Below are positions 32,444 through 45,269 of a stretch of 64,000 nt of DNA, one piece after another. Under the pieces are notes generated by a model. The model did no database searches. It was not told the origin of the DNA and was given only the letters and a program-made list of their open reading frames with translations. Made by a program: the position numbers and the translations under genes. The stretch comes from Rhipicephalus microplus (Eukaryota; Arthropoda; Arachnida; Ixodida; Ixodidae): the NCBI RefSeq assembly GCF_043290135.1, contig NW_027464601.1, positions 4,882,001 to 4,946,000 of the forward strand, given 5' to 3'. Position 1 is the stretch's first letter, and each line of letters begins with the position of its first letter.

Positions 32444-32867
32444 ATCATGCACCAACTCACCCAGTGAGCAGTACAAGCCTGTTATTGTCTCGCTTTTCTC
32501 GCGGCGCCGCCAATGTCGACAGCGTGCCGCTGGCTGCCAAGTGGAGGCACCGACGGACGGGACGCCGCCGTGGCATGCTTCCCGCCAGTGTTCATGTACC
32601 TTTACGCTCCGAGGAAGGCCGACGTTTTGCATGCTTCTGACCGACGTTTGGCATGCTTCTGAATTTGGTGGAGTTCTTAAAACGGCGACACACTGGAGAC
32701 TATCAATCCCTGCGCCACAAGCGGATTGACCCTGCTTGGGCTTCATCTTTAATGCATTGGTGCTGCGGCCGTTCCGGGCACTGCCCTCGTTCTAGTACAC
32801 TCTGCCTGCATTAAGCGCAGTCAAGCTGATAACAATGGCAGTGGATATGGGGCATTTTCAGCTGACA

Positions 32868-33105
32868 TGATTGATATGTGGGGTTTAACGTCCCAAAACC
32901 ACTCTATGATTATGAGAGACGCCGTAGTGGAGGGCTCCGGAAATTTAGACCACCTGGGGTTCTTTAACGTGCACCCAAATCTGAGCACACGGGCCTACAA
33001 CATTTCCGCCTCCATCGGAAATGCAGCCGCCGCAGCCGGGATACGAACCCGCGCCCTGCGGGTCAGCAGCCGAGTACCTTAGCCACTAGACCACCGCGGC
33101 GGGGC
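32868..33105 (-). repeat. Ruka-type SINE, full length, with perfect target duplication
   Basis: A 238-bp copy running from a tRNA-like head (on the minus strand: CCCCGCCGCGGTGGTCTAGTGG-type A box, B box near GGGTTCGTATCCC) to the CATATCAATCA tail. It is flanked by the identical 15-bp CATTTTCAGCTGACA at 32853-32867 and 33106-33120. These perfect flanks mark LINE-type insertion and a young copy. Confidence 0.93.
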
Positions 33106-33314
33106 CATTTTCAGCTGACACACATACATGATGCGTAAAACTTAATGCTCGGTTTTGTTGCGTATATTTAAGAGCGTCATTTCAGTGACGACGGTTCGTG
33201 CTTCCAACAGCACCATACCCAGGAATTTGGGACATCCCTTTTAGATAACCGGTTTTCACAGCACGAGGCGTACAGACATTCACCTTTCAAAACTGGTTCG
33301 ATAACGTATATATG

Positions 33315-33552
33315 CCCCGCCGCGGTGGCCTATTGGGTAAGGTATTTGGCTGCTGACCCGCAGGTCGCGGGATCGAATCCCGGCTGCGCCGGCTGCATTT
33401 CCGATGGAGGTAAAATTGTTGTAGGCCCGTGTGCTCAGATTTGGTGCACGGTAAAAAACCCCAGGTGGTCGATATTTCTGGAGCCCTCCCCTACGGCGTC
33501 TCTCATAATCGTATGATGATTTTGGGACATTGAAACGCACATATCACTCAAC
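33315..33552 (+). repeat. Ruka-type SINE, full length
   Basis: Starts CCCCGCCGCGGTGGCC, has an intact B box (GGGATCGAATCCC) and ends CACATATCACTCAAC. Several substitutions and small deletions separate it from the consensus shared by the other copies. No clear target duplication. Confidence 0.9.
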
Positions 33553-35240
33553 ATTTATTTAATTATTTTCTTCTTCTCGAAAATTACTGCTAACAGACGA
33601 AAACTCTTGAGCGCATGAGTGTAACTCTGTGTTGACGGCGTTCACACCCTGCACAAGGCATTCTCGTGTTAATGAGTCCTTAAACCTGGCAAAATTCTAC
33701 CTTTAATTCTGAAACAAAAAAAAAATCTTTCACGCTTTAAATGTCACTCACACCACTTGGAACGAAGACGTTAGGGAGGCTGAGAAATTTTAGTGCCCCA
33801 GTACCGCTCCCTGCACTCTAAGCCGAAATACGGCAAAGTCGGACGTACTGCAGTCGGTAAACAAACGGACGAACGGTTTGTCCAACAGGGAGTGAATGCG
33901 TGACAGTGCGTGTCGTGCGCAAACGCCCGGCAACAAAGAGACCAACGGGGAGGGCAACTGCGCCACGATAGCCTTCTGTTGATGCTGCACTGCAATGCTC
34001 GGCGTGGTCGGCGTTCATGAAAACAAGATATATAGGCTATACGCCACTGTGAGAACGAAGCACTATGAAACGAATAGAAGATGTTATGAGAGGCAAGTAG
34101 TACAGCACGCAGTCAGTGAACTCCACAAGCGCCCTCGCGTTTCCACCATGCCGGCACGGACGGGCCGAAAATAAGTGAAAGTTGCCAAACAGGGGCAATG
34201 CAGATGACTCTATTCACTGTGCTGAATTTGTTTGAACTACTAAGAACACTGACAACGCTAATAAAAATAAGCTGTTCGTTAGCGGTAGTGTACCCGCACA
34301 GTGACCACAACTTCAAAGCGATATATAGAAAAAGTAGGCTTCGTACGTCATCGGTATCAAGCTGGCTGCCGGTGTGAGTGCATTGCCGGCACACGCGAAG
34401 GAAACATTGCATACAATTTCTTTCACAAAAAAATATTGTCTTCTCCGTGGAAGCTCAGACAAACCTATGCCTTTTTCTCCATGCGACAATCGTTAGAAAC
34501 AGCATGTAGGCGATCGCGAATACCACTAATCGTGCGGCCTGCAGTGCACAGCGAGCGACTCACCAGCACGATGAAAGAACCGTGCCTGTGAACAGTCTCG
34601 TCGCTGCAAGTTTACAGATATCTACATCACTCCGTAACACACCGCAAACATTGGACACCTACCTATTGCTAATTTGTGACTATAAAATAACGACGACGAA
34701 AATTTCACGCGAGCCGCATGTTGCGATCGACGGTGGTCGTTTAGCCGTACTCGTCGTAAGCCTAGCGACGCCGTCGCAAGCCGACACAGTATGGCATCGG
34801 CGGGGCGTCTCGCTGCTTCGCCGGCTTTCCTGCAAAAGCGCCGCTGCTATGTTTGTGTTTACGAACTCGTGCACCAGCACTGCGAACGCTGATTTGGCCG
34901 ACATTATCGAATGCCAGCTGATGATTTGTATTCTCTGACTGAAGGGATGTTGAAGATTACATGGATCCATATTAAAGATCGGTACGCTACGGTGCAATGA
35001 ATTGGCCGGTGCAAATTTTCACGTTACGGTGTCAATGTTTATTGATTTTTTTAAGCCGAGTAAAAGTCGCCCACTGGTACTACATGGGAGGTCAAAATAC
35101 TGTGCTATATATATCGGAGAGTTCGTTCTCTATAGTGTGGCGGGGGTGGTAATTTTTTCGTTGGCATTCACGCACATCGGAGGCAAGAATCATGTGCTCC
35201 GTAGGAGCGGTGTTTGCGGCACATACTAGCCGCGGTAACA
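33553..35240. other. Anonymous DNA; right part may be the 5' UTR of the following LINE
   Basis: No coding motif. The GC content rises from about 34.5 kb towards the LINE ORF1, which would fit an internal promoter and 5' UTR, but the LINE's left edge is not defined. Confidence 0.35.
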
Positions 35241-35242
35241 GG

Positions 35243-36399
35243 ATGACCGAAGACCAAGACGCAGGATACGAGATTATGTTGCCACCACTGCCCAAGTGAC
35301 GCGTCGCGCAAAACACTGTGTTTTTACACGGTGAGGTGCGTGGCAGACCATATCGAGTAGAAAATTTCCGAGGCGCGCTAGGACCTACAGGACTGCTGCC
35401 GGAGGTGTTGGCACTGGGGGCCTACCAGATAAATTATGTCGGGGCAGTCACCATGAACAACGCGGACGCTGCCAGACGCTTGCTGGACGTGAAAGAGCTG
35501 AAAGTCAAGGGTCGACGCTGCATCATCGTAGACCCCCAGGATCAGCAGGTGCGGCTGCGTCTGCATTGGCTGCTGTATGGCGTCAACAATGAAGACGTGC
35601 GAACGGCTTTGGCGGCTTTTGGGAAGGTCGTACAAATCACCCGGGAGCATTGGTGTGTTCAAGGAGTCAGCGACAAGGGGTCAACCACACGTTCGGTGCT
35701 TCTTAAGCTCAAGAGTGGCGTGAAGGTTTAAGATCTCCCGCATCAAATCAGGGTGGCTGGTGGACTGGCACTTGTAGTTGCACCTGGTTGGGCAATGCAG
35801 TGTCTGCGCTGCCAATGTATACCCTCCATGTTAGAAGAGAGTGTAAGGGGCCCCAATGCTCGCGTTGTCGGTGGTTTGACCACAGTGAAGATGAGTGCAC
35901 GCGCACGTACGCATCGGCTATCAGACCAGCTGAAGGTGAGGATACAGCAGAGTTGGTGATGGGCGCGACAGAGGCTGTGGACGCGGCGAATGGCGCAGGT
36001 GACGTGATGAACCCAGATGCTTCAACAGGTACAGCCACACCGACTGGTGGTGATGAACCATGAGTACAAGCATCTGGGGAGGTTACTCAAGAGCCAGCTG
36101 GCCAAACAGAAGAAGGCTTCACAAGCACTCCATCGAAGGAGCCTGAGCCGGTGGAATTAAGCAAACGTCCAGTGTCGTGCAAGAGTATCAGTGGTGGTGC
36201 GCCAAGCAAAAGACCCCGTGAACAGTCTGCAGGACGGCGTGAGGTGTCTAGTGAAAAGCATGAAGAGGGGCCACCTGCGAAGGAGACTTCGTTTAGACGC
36301 AGCAGCACAAGGCTGCGTCCCAACACGATATTGGACAAACACTGGCCACCTTTGTCCTCCAGTGGCACGGGTCCACGTGGAGGCTCCGAAGATGTCTAG
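35243..36399 (+). pseudogene. ORF1 (gag-like, zinc-knuckle) of the Tx1/L1-like LINE
   Basis: ORF1 would be the RNA-binding protein of the element. It probably starts at ATG 35243 (MTEDQDAGYEIM) and meets TGA at 35297. It then reads through an RRM-like stretch (RRLLDVKELKVKGRRCIIVD, LHWLLYGVNNEDVRTALAAF), a TAA at 35729, and a Cys/His region whose first knuckle is disturbed by a frameshift (CLRC ... HVRRECKGPQCSRCRWFDH). A Pro/Glu/Ser-rich tail with a basic KRPREQSAGRR patch ends at 36399. It has at least three stops and one shift. It lies 62 bp upstream of the ORF2 ATG. Confidence 0.72.
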
Positions 36400-36460
36400 C
36401 TCTATGCTAGACGCTGAAGGTACGCATCATGGCCCGTACTAACTTCTTCACTGTGTAGAC

Positions 36461-39457
36461 ATGGCTTTTGAACCGAAACTTAGAGTGGCAACGTTCAATG
36501 TTCGAGGTCTTGCCGTCAAGCGGAAACAGAGCCAAGTCTACAGGCTGCTCGTGGATCATGATCTCGATGTACTAGCTGTAAAAGAAACAAAAGTAGACGG
36601 TGAAGAAGAGACCCGGGGCATGGTGCTGAGGTTTACGGCGCGTTACTACGCAATTGTAAGTCAAGCAATATGCACGTCTGCAAGCTGTGTTATGTTCATT
36701 AAGAAGTTACCGGGTCTGGTAGTGCAAGATACTTGCCCGTCTGGTAGATTTGTTTCCTGTGATTTTGTATTCAATGAATGTCAGTGGCGTATAGTGTGTA
36801 TTTGTGCTCCAACGATTTGCGAGGAGCGATCACTTTTTTTTCAAGCCTAAAGCAGCACTTCACTTTGTAAAGGAAACCTTGGTGAATTTAACTGCATCCT
36901 CTACGGGCGAGATTGATCAAACGGACGCGCCATTTACGATAAAAGTAGTAGGACGCTAGCGGACGTAGTTACTGAATGTGAGTTAGAAGACGTGGGCAGC
37001 TGTATGGAGGAAACGCGGAATGTACGTTTCACACATTTTCAGGGGAATAGCCATGTGCGCCTTGATCGCATTTACGTGTCGCTTGAATTAATAGCCCACT
37101 GTAAGACATATGCTGTCTACCCAATACACTTCAGTGATCATTGTTTAGGTAAATGTGTTATGGGAGAGAAAACAAATAGTGGAACATTTTCATGGGAGCT
37201 GTGGAAGATGAACTCCACTTTGATCACTGACGAATATTTCTTAGATCAGGTAATGAACTGCATCAATGAAATAAAAATATATGATGAAGCTAAACTTGCA
37301 GAACAATGGGAATAGTTTATGCAGCGAACAAAAATAAAAGCTATGGATCATTCTTGCGCATTGAGTTACGAAAGAAAAATAAAGAAAAAGAACTCCGAAA
37401 GATTTTGGAAAGACCAATTGACTTGAAGTGCAAACAACCAGGAGAGTATAAAATTGACATACGCAATATTAAGCAGAAACTTGCAATGTATAATGAGGAA
37501 CGCTACCGTGGTGCACTCATCCGTGCTATGGCAGAGGCTTTAGCGGCTGGAGAGACGCAAACGAAAAGAGCGTTAGGGGTGGAAAAAACGAACGCTCGGC
37601 GGAATAATATCGAAAAAATAGAGAAGGATGGTCACGAAGTAACCGATACCGACTGCATTTTATCCGCATTTTCAAGTCATTTTGAAAACATTTTTGCGTG
37701 TAGACAGGCAAACCTAGAAAGATTTAAAGAAGAATATTTAGGGCGCATGCCGCAAGTGAGTGAGGAAGTGAAAAACGCTTCGGAATTATCTATATCTGCA
37801 TCTGAATTTGGAAGGGCGATTGATAAGTTAAATCCCGGGAAATCTGCAGGACCAGATGGTCTTTGTGCCAAGTGGTACAATCGTTTTAAAAGTGAATTGT
37901 TTTCAATACTTTCAGGTGTCTTTAACGAGGCATATGAGGAAAAGAAATTACCACCATCCTTTGGTGAATCACGTACCGTTCTCATTCCTAAAACTGACGA
38001 GGTTGAAAAGCTCAGGCACGTCACAGCGTACAGGCCAAACGCACTGACAAACGTAGACTACAAAGTATCAATAAAAATTTTGGTGGCTAGACTTAAGTCA
38101 GTAATAAAAGATATCGTCGGTCCACACCAAACGTGTGGAATCAAAGGTCGGTCCATAGTAACAAATGTTCATAAAATGCGATCCGTGCTCGAATGTATTG
38201 ACAACAGTCAAGCTCGTGTGGCCATACTCCAGCTGGATCTGGAGAAAGCGTTTGATTTCTTTGCCCACGCTCTTTTGTTTGCAGTATTGGAGCACAATAA
38301 TGTTGGTAAGATAATTATTCATGATGTAGCCATGGCATATCGAAACGGTAGTACGAGACTAATTATCAACAAGACATTGGGACTCCCCCCCCCCCATTAG
38401 AATTGAGCACTCAGTGCGTCAAGGTTGCCTTGTTAGTCTACTGCTGTTTCGCATCTATATTGAAACTTTATCTCGGTCGATATTGCAGAATGACACAAAT
38501 AATGGGTTTAGAGTACAATCTTCAGAGGTCAAACTACTCGCATATGCTGATGATTTTGCGACATCTGTAGCACTTCGTATGAAAGTGTCGAAGAATCAAT
38601 CAGAGTATCTAAATCCTTCGCCGAAGTTACAGGAAGCCACATAAAGTGTGGTAAATGCCTCGGCTTTCAGCATGAAGATTGGCCTTCAACGCCATAATTT
38701 TTTGCAGCCAATAAATGGACAAGAACGCGAGTTAAATATCTTGGAGTACCGCTCGAGTCATACAAAAGTACGGAAGAATATTGGACTGACCAAACTAACG
38801 AAAATAAAGAGAAAGCAAATAGGTGGAATGCAACTTATCTGTCCATGTTTGCTAGAGCTACAGCGTGCAACTGGTTTTTTGTGTCTAAGCTGTGGTAAGT
38901 GATGCAAGTGCTGTACTGTTCCCGCGTCAATGTGCAAAAATTACATCGGGTGTTTGCAATATTTGTGTGGGGGTCTAACTGGGAAAGGTGCCGTCGCACG
39001 AGTTTGTTTAGACGGGTGAAGTGTGGAGGCTGGGCTAGGACATCTATTTATCAAGCAGTTAGTAAATAGGTTTTTCTTCTTTCGCGAGACAAGAGATCCT
39101 TTTCTACTAACAGTGCGTTAAACAAGACTAAGTAGACTGTTGCCTGTGTTTGTTGTGAGCAATCATGTTACCACAGGGGCTGTGCAAGGATACATGAAGG
39201 AAGTTCTGGCCAGCATGCGGTTTTTGTGTGTTCGTTTTTCAACTGACTACAAGTGGTCTGTTGGAAAGAAAAAAACTGTACAAAGATTCATGTGAGACGA
39301 TGCTCCCTATCCCACTGTACAGAGCGCTATATACAGCACGCAAGGGTCAGAATGTACTTAAACGAGTTAAAAAAATGCCGGCAGCTCCAAGTGCAAACGC
39401 GTTCTTTTCTAAATTACACACCGGAACACTTCCTGTAAGAACCTTCCTAGAAAAGTG
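36461..39457 (+). pseudogene. ORF2 of the Tx1/L1-like LINE: AP endonuclease and RT (5' part)
   Basis: ORF2 would nick the target and prime reverse transcription there. It starts at ATG 36461 with the endonuclease signature KLRVATFNVRGLA and KETKVD, and ends that domain with VRLDRIYVS and FSDHCL (about 37060-37145). RT follows: LNPGKSAGPDGLCAKWY, VLIPKT, YRPNALTNVDYK, QTCGIKGRSI, QLDLEKAFD, VRQGCLVSLLLF and the active site YADDFATS at about 38544. Stops or shifts occur at about 36850, 37315, 38400, 38640 and later. A poly-C run near 38387-38396 marks one shift. The frame reaches PVRTFLEK, where the I-clade LINE is inserted. Confidence 0.82.
39442..39457. repeat. Left 16-bp target duplication of the I-clade LINE
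   Basis: CCTTCCTAGAAAAGTG, identical to 45254-45269. It lies inside ORF2 of the host LINE. Confidence 0.95.
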
Positions 39458-39794
39458 GTGATGGTTGGTGGAGGTTATTGGCGCAAGGGCCAGATATGGC
39501 CAAAGAGCGCCAGAGCGATGATAATGAACTGTGTGATGTGCAGTGTGGATAAAACAGATGTGACGTGGCTCTAAATGGGCCTAAAAAACTGTCGCTGTAG
39601 GTGCGTAAAAATGTACATATAGTAAAATTATAGCAATGAGAAATGATGTGTGCTATGGACACATAAAATGCTTTAAAAATGATACGTGTGTGAAATAAAA
39701 ACTTGGCGTTGAGCACCAGTGCCTCGGCAGAGCGTGGAGGCCTGGGCTCATTGAAAGCTGCTATCAAAGCGGCATCCTCTGAACAGAAGATGCG

Positions 39795-42700
39795 CTATGA
39801 ACCTGTTGGGCTAAAAACATTCAATGTTGGGCTAAAAACATTCAATACTACATCGTGTAAAAAGCTTAAAACTGATTTTGCATCAAAAAGCAGCTCTTCA
39901 CCGAGAAACATAATCTGATGTAAAGGAAGATGATAGCGGTACGCTAAAGCAAAATAATTCTTTCTCTCACTTTCAGCTTCTGAACACTCCTGGAGGACGT
40001 GGAGGACAGTTAGCCTGTCGCCACACCTACCACAAGTAGGAGGTTTATCGCCAGTCAGCAGAAAGCTGTGGGTACCATAGGTGTGTCCTATTCTGAGGCG
40101 ACAGAATAGGACATCAGTTCGCTGTGTTTTCGTAGCGGAGGGCCAGTAACCTAACTGTGGCTTAATCAAGTGAAGCTTATTATTTATTTCTGTGTCCCAC
40201 GAGCGTTGCCAGTGGCTTCGCAGTTTCTTGCGTAGGAAGGGTTTAGATCTGTTGCAGGGACAGTAGCAGTAGGATTAATAGCGTGCAATATAATTGACGT
40301 GGCCATTTGGTCAGCTAACACATTGCCCTCGATACTTCTATGGCCAGGTACCCAGCAAATAGTAACATGCTGGTTGGACATGTACGCAGTACACAGGACA
40401 TAATACAACTCAATTATTACCGGATTTCTTAACCTAAAAAGTGATCTTAATGCATTTACGATGCTTAATGAGTCTTTAAATATAATTGATTTTTGTATGT
40501 TTGATTTCCGTATATGCTTCACAGCCGACAGTAGTGCATAACGCTCAGCCGTAAATATACTCATTTCCGGGTGCAGTACACCGGATTCCGAGATGGATGG
40601 TTCGACGGCTGCATAAGCCATCCCCGCATGCGACTTAGAAGCGTCGGTATCAAACTCTACTCATGAGTAGTTGGACTTGAGTTCTCGGAAATGCATTTTA
40701 ATATGTGCTTCTGGTGCGTGTTTAGTGATCTCGACAAATGAGGTGTCACAGTGTATAAGCTGCCACTGCCATGGCTGTGGGCGTAGGACAAAGTTCTAGC
40801 AGCGGAACACCCATTTCCTCACTTAAGTTTCTCACACGCAAAGAGAACGGCTTTATCACTGCGGGTCGATTATGGAAGAGGATGGCAGCGGTCGTATCAT
40901 TTATAGTTAAATAAGAAGGATGCTTGATGTTTGTGCGTACCTTTATAAAATATGTGAAACTGCTATAGGATCGCTACAGGTGAAGTGACCACTGATTTGA
41001 CTCTACATAGAGGCTCTGGATTGGACTTGTCCTGAAAGCACCGATTGCAAGTCGGATACCCAGATGGTGAGCGGGGTCTAGGATTTTTAATGCACTTGGC
41101 GTTGCGGAATGATAAATTATAGAGGCATAATCAAGGCGCGACCTGACAAGGCTTTTGTACAACCTCAAGAGTGCACTTTCGATCACTACCCCATGTTGTA
41201 CGTGTTAGGAGTTTTAGGATGTTCATCGCTTTCAACATTTCATTTTGACATAGTTAATATTGGGTATAAACGTCAGCTTAGAATCTAAAGTGGTTCCCAG
41301 GAATTTATTCTCGCTGCTCACAGAGAGTTGGTCTCCCTTGATCGCACCATTTGGTTGGGGCATTATCCTTCGTTTGTCGGAGAAAAGTACGCAAGTACTT
41401 TTCTAGGTGTTTATTTTAAAACCATTCTCATCTGCCCATTTAGAGAAGTCATTCATTTCAAGCTGCACTTTTCGTTCGCAGATAGACATACTGCATGATT
41501 TGAAACTCATCTGCACATCATCAACTTACACGGAATAAAACATCGCGCTTGGAATGACTGACTGCAGGGAGTTCATTTTTACAAGAGAGAGTGTGCAACT
41601 AAGCACGCCACCTTGCGGAACACCAGTCTCTTGGGTAAAAGTTCTTGAGAGAGCATTTCCCACTTTTACGCGAAAGGTTCGGTTAGACAGATAACTTTTA
41701 ATTGTGTTTAGCATGTTCCCACGGATGCCCATGATGGCAAGATCGCAGAGAATCCCGAATCGCCATGTGGTGTCGTACACCTTCTCTAAGTCTAGGAATA
41801 CCGAAAGTACAAACTGCCTATGAATAAATGCATCTCTGATGTATGTCTCTATGCGAACAAGGTGGTCTGTTGTCGAGCTCTCCTCTTTGAAACCACTCTG
41901 AAGGGGGTCTAGTATACTGTTACTTTCTAGAAAGTGGATTAAGCGCCGGTTTATCGTTTTCTCATATAGTTTGCATAGACAGCTTGTTAGCGCTGGCGGC
42001 CAAGGACGGATCTTTGCCTTGTTTAAGTACCGGGATGACTATACCTTCTTTCCATGACAATAGAATAAACCCAGTTGTCCACATGATATTGAAGAGAGTT
42101 AGAAGTGTTTTTAGTGCTTCGGGGTGAAGGTACTTGACCATTTTCTACGTTATACGATCGACACCTGGCGTCGAGTTGTTGCAGCACGCAAGAGATGCCT
42201 TCAGTTCAGCTAATGTAAATGGGCAGTTGTAAGTCTCACCGGATGGACGTTTACATTTAAGGGGCTGCCGCTCTTTGCGTTTTCTGAATTTGAAGAACGT
42301 TTCTGTATAGTTTGATGCGCTTGAGACGTATTCAAAGTGTTCACCTAGGCAGTCCGCCTGCTCCTCCAGGCTCTCACCTCGGCTATTTACTAGGGGTAGG
42401 AGGTGCGACTCCCGACCCATTAACTTGTTTACCCTATTCCAAACCTTTGTTTCCTCGGTGTAAGAATTGATACCAGAGATGTACCTATTCCAACTTTTTT
42501 TCTTTGCAAGATGATGCGTTCTTCTGGCTTGTGACTTCACCTGTTTGAAATTGACGAGGTTTTCAGCCATTGGGTGATTTCAAAGTAATCTCCAAGCTTT
42601 ATTTTGACTATTTCGCGCTTTCTGACAATCGTCGTTCCACCATGAGATGCGACGCTGATTAGTCATTCCGTTAGTTTGCTTAATACATTTCACTGCAGCG

Positions 42701-43499
42701 TCAATAATAAAATCTGTTAGGTATGCCACAGCATCGTCAAATCAGCAATGTCTTCTTCATCTAAAAATGTGTTTTCTGGGAACAGTTCCCAGTTGGCTGA
42801 CTTGGTGTTCCAACGAGGAAAGTCAGGCGAGCATGTATCTTCTTTAGTTAGCTTCAACCTTATCGGGAAATGGTCACTCCCAAAGGGGTTCTTGAGAACA
42901 GACCACTCCAGATACGAAATTAGTGTACTCGAGACAATACTCAGGTCTATAGAAGAGTATGTGTTGGGCATAGAACTATAATATGTTGAATCTTTTTTGT
43001 TAAGTAAACATGCACCTGACGAAAACAGAAAGTGTTCTAATAGGCGTCCTCGTGCATCCAAAAGGGGGTCGCCCCATAGAGGATGATGTGCATTTAGATC
43101 ACCAACGACTATATATGGCGGAGGAAGTTCATCAATGAAGCTTAGAAATTGTGTCTTTGAAAATTGATAGCACAAAGGAATGTAAATAAATGTAATTGTT
43201 GGTAGCTTCCTGAACAGCACTGCTCGGACAGCAACTGCCTCAAGAGAAGTTCGGAGGTTTAATTGCTTACAGGCAACACCTTTATAAGCTATTATAGCGA
43301 CACCGCCCGACGAGGCGGCAGCGTCGTCACGGTCTTTGCGGAAGATGGCATATTGCTTTAGAAAGTTAGTTTGTGTGGACTTGAGATGTGTTTCCTGAAC
43401 ACACAGCACCTTTGGAGTATGTTTATTAAGGAGTTCTATAATATCATCGAGATTATGGAGAAAACCTCTCACATTCCACTGCAAAATCTGTGTGTCCAT
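39795..43499 (-). pseudogene. ORF2 of the I-clade-like LINE: endonuclease, RT, RNase H
   Basis: Starts at ATG 43499 with the AP-endonuclease motifs LQWNVRGF, LCVQETHL, VVGDLNAHHPLWG and GSDHFPI; this first 260-codon block is uninterrupted. The RT region has NNSTPGVDRIT, YDTTWRFGILCDLAIMGI and GVPQGGVLSCTL, but a stop and a frameshift fall immediately before the VDD of its active site (about 41515-41535). RNase H (40184-40660) has FDTDAS, TAERYALLSAV, IFKDSLSIVNALRS and WVPGHRSIEGN, so all four acidic positions appear present. A C-terminal zinc motif (CGRCGDRLTVLHVLQEC) follows. A 21-bp tandem duplication adds a repeated LNVFSPT near the end. Confidence 0.85.
39805..39846. repeat. 21-bp tandem duplication in ORF2 C-terminus
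   Basis: GTTGGGCTAAAAACATTCAA plus T is present twice in direct tandem (39805-39825 and 39826-39846), an exact in-frame addition of seven codons on the minus strand. Confidence 0.95.
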
Positions 43500-43599
43500 T
43501 TAAGATGTGTTTTGTGCTGTGTGCTCAAGGATGGAAAATTAGCTCACGGACCCTTTCCAGGAGCCGTGACACGAGATTTTTCTTTTTTGAATCGGTCTA

Positions 43600-44729
43600 C
43601 GGAGCCGTGCCGATCTTTAGGCGCTTGCTGCGCCCTCACGCTCGGAGTTGTGTCCATCCCCTCGTGCGAGGCACTGGACAAGCGCTCTTGCGTGCGCTGC
43701 ATTTTTTTTGAGGGCCTCGCCTCTAAAGACGAGGCCTTCGCGGTCCCAGCACGGAGGTTGGTGGGTCCTTCTTAGATGGCGGAGCAGCACTGGCTGCAAC
43801 CGCCGAGGGGGCGGATGGCGTCACCGCCAGCTCACTACGCGTGTGCCAGACAGCCGTTGGAGGCCGTCGTGGCGCTGCCCCCTGACGCGCCACTTCGGCA
43901 AAGCTGGTTTCTGGTAGGTAGGACACCTGCCTTCGTGCCTCCTTAAAGGAAATGTTTTGTTTGACTTTAATTGTGACAATTTCCTTTTCGTTTTTCCAGC
44001 ATGGGCATGACCATGAGTATGCGGCATGCTCCCCTTTACACTTCACACAGTGAAGAAAGTTTTCACAGGCTTCAGATGTGTGTTCTTCAGCACTGCAGTT
44101 GGCGCAAGTTAGGCGGCCTCAGTAGTTCTGTGAACTGTGGCCGAACCACTGCCACTTAAAACATCGGAGAGGGTTTGGTATATATGGCCTCACTCGAAGC
44201 CTTATGTACCCAGCCTCAACGGAGTCGGGCAGTACACTTCAATTGAAAGCAAGTATCAGGTGCTTAATCTGGACATCTTTTCCATCACGCCTCATCCTAA
44301 TTCGCTTCACGTTGATGACATTCTGTTCGCTGAAACCCTCCAGGAGTTCAGCCTCCGTCAGCCTTAACAGGTCATCATCTGAAACAACGCCACGGGTGGT
44401 GTTCATGGTTCGGAGTGGGGTTACTATTAATTTGGTATCTCCAAATTTCACTAGATTAGACAATTTTTCATATTGTTTCTGGTCGCGGAGCTCCAACAGG
44501 AAGTCACCACTTGCCATTCTCGATGCTTTATATCCGGCGCCTAAGATTTCTGTCAAAGACTTCGAAACAAGAAAAGGTGAAAGTGTTCGCACTGGTTTGC
44601 CGTGTGTGTCAACAAGGATAACGATGAATCGGGGAAAGGATACTCTCTGGTGACCAAAGCCTGGAAGACTTCATCGGTGCGCCCTCTTTTCTGAGGGCGA
44701 TCAGGGAATGGGGAAAATGAACTAGCCAT
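43600..44729 (-). pseudogene. ORF1 of the I-clade-like LINE (gag-like)
   Basis: Begins at ATG 44729 (MASSFSPFPDRPQKRGRTDE). A one-base shift near 44640 changes the frame to the conserved stretch VSKSLTEILGAGYKASRMAS, GDFLLEL and RIRMRRDGKDVQIKH. A stop near 44120 precedes the knuckles CANCSAEEHTSEAC and CVKCKGEHAAYSWSCPCW, followed by an Ala/Pro-rich tail. This is the ORF1 arrangement of I and related LINEs, an RNA-binding particle protein. It is broken by at least one shift and one stop. Confidence 0.78.
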
Positions 44730-45253
44730 ATGAAAAGGTTCATTTTCGGCAGCGGCGCCAGCCACCCACCAAAGAGTCCTACAAGGGGACGCTGCAGGGT
44801 CTGTGAGCACAGGCCCTGCAGACTCCAGCTGTACACCACCACTATAACCGAATATGGTGTATCCAAGGTAGGATAGCCACGCAGGGTTAACCCTTGCCGC
44901 CAGGAAACACGGAAGTCAACGGAAGAGAGTAGAGGACAGGAAAGATTTCAAGTAAAAGAAAAGACAAAGATGTGATGGGGAGACAGGAAAAGGCGACTGC
45001 CGATTCCCCCCAGGCGGGTCAATCCGGGGGTGCCGTATACGTGAAGCCAGGGCCAAAGGGGTGTGTTGCCTCTGCCGAGGGGCCTTAAAGGTCGAAGCAA
45101 CCAGCGTCAGCTCAACCCCCTGGATCCCCTTTTCCCCGGACACGGCTCAGCCACGAACGGCTAGACGGGGAGGGAGCCGAAACCCTCCCGTTAGCTCGGG
45201 TCCGTGGTGTCGCTACACACCGAACGCCTGCTTGTGCATGCGCCCCTGCGGGG

Positions 45254-45269
45254 CCTTCCTAGAAAAGTG
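45254..45269. repeat. Right 16-bp target duplication of the I-clade LINE
   Basis: CCTTCCTAGAAAAGTG, identical to 39442-39457. Confidence 0.95.

Larger units (their letters stand above)
39458..45253 (-). mobile_element. I-clade-like non-LTR retrotransposon inserted in a LINE
   Basis: 5,796 bp, minus strand, between perfect 16-bp duplications. In transcription order: a GC-rich 5' region (45253 leftwards), ORF1 with two Cys-rich knuckles, ORF2 with AP endonuclease, RT, RNase H and a C-terminal Cys-His motif, and a 3' end with no A-tail. ORF2 RNase H plus this ORF1 type is characteristic of the I group. Its end-to-end length and target duplication suggest a full-length insertion. Stops and shifts in both ORFs make it inactive now. 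Confidence 0.88.
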
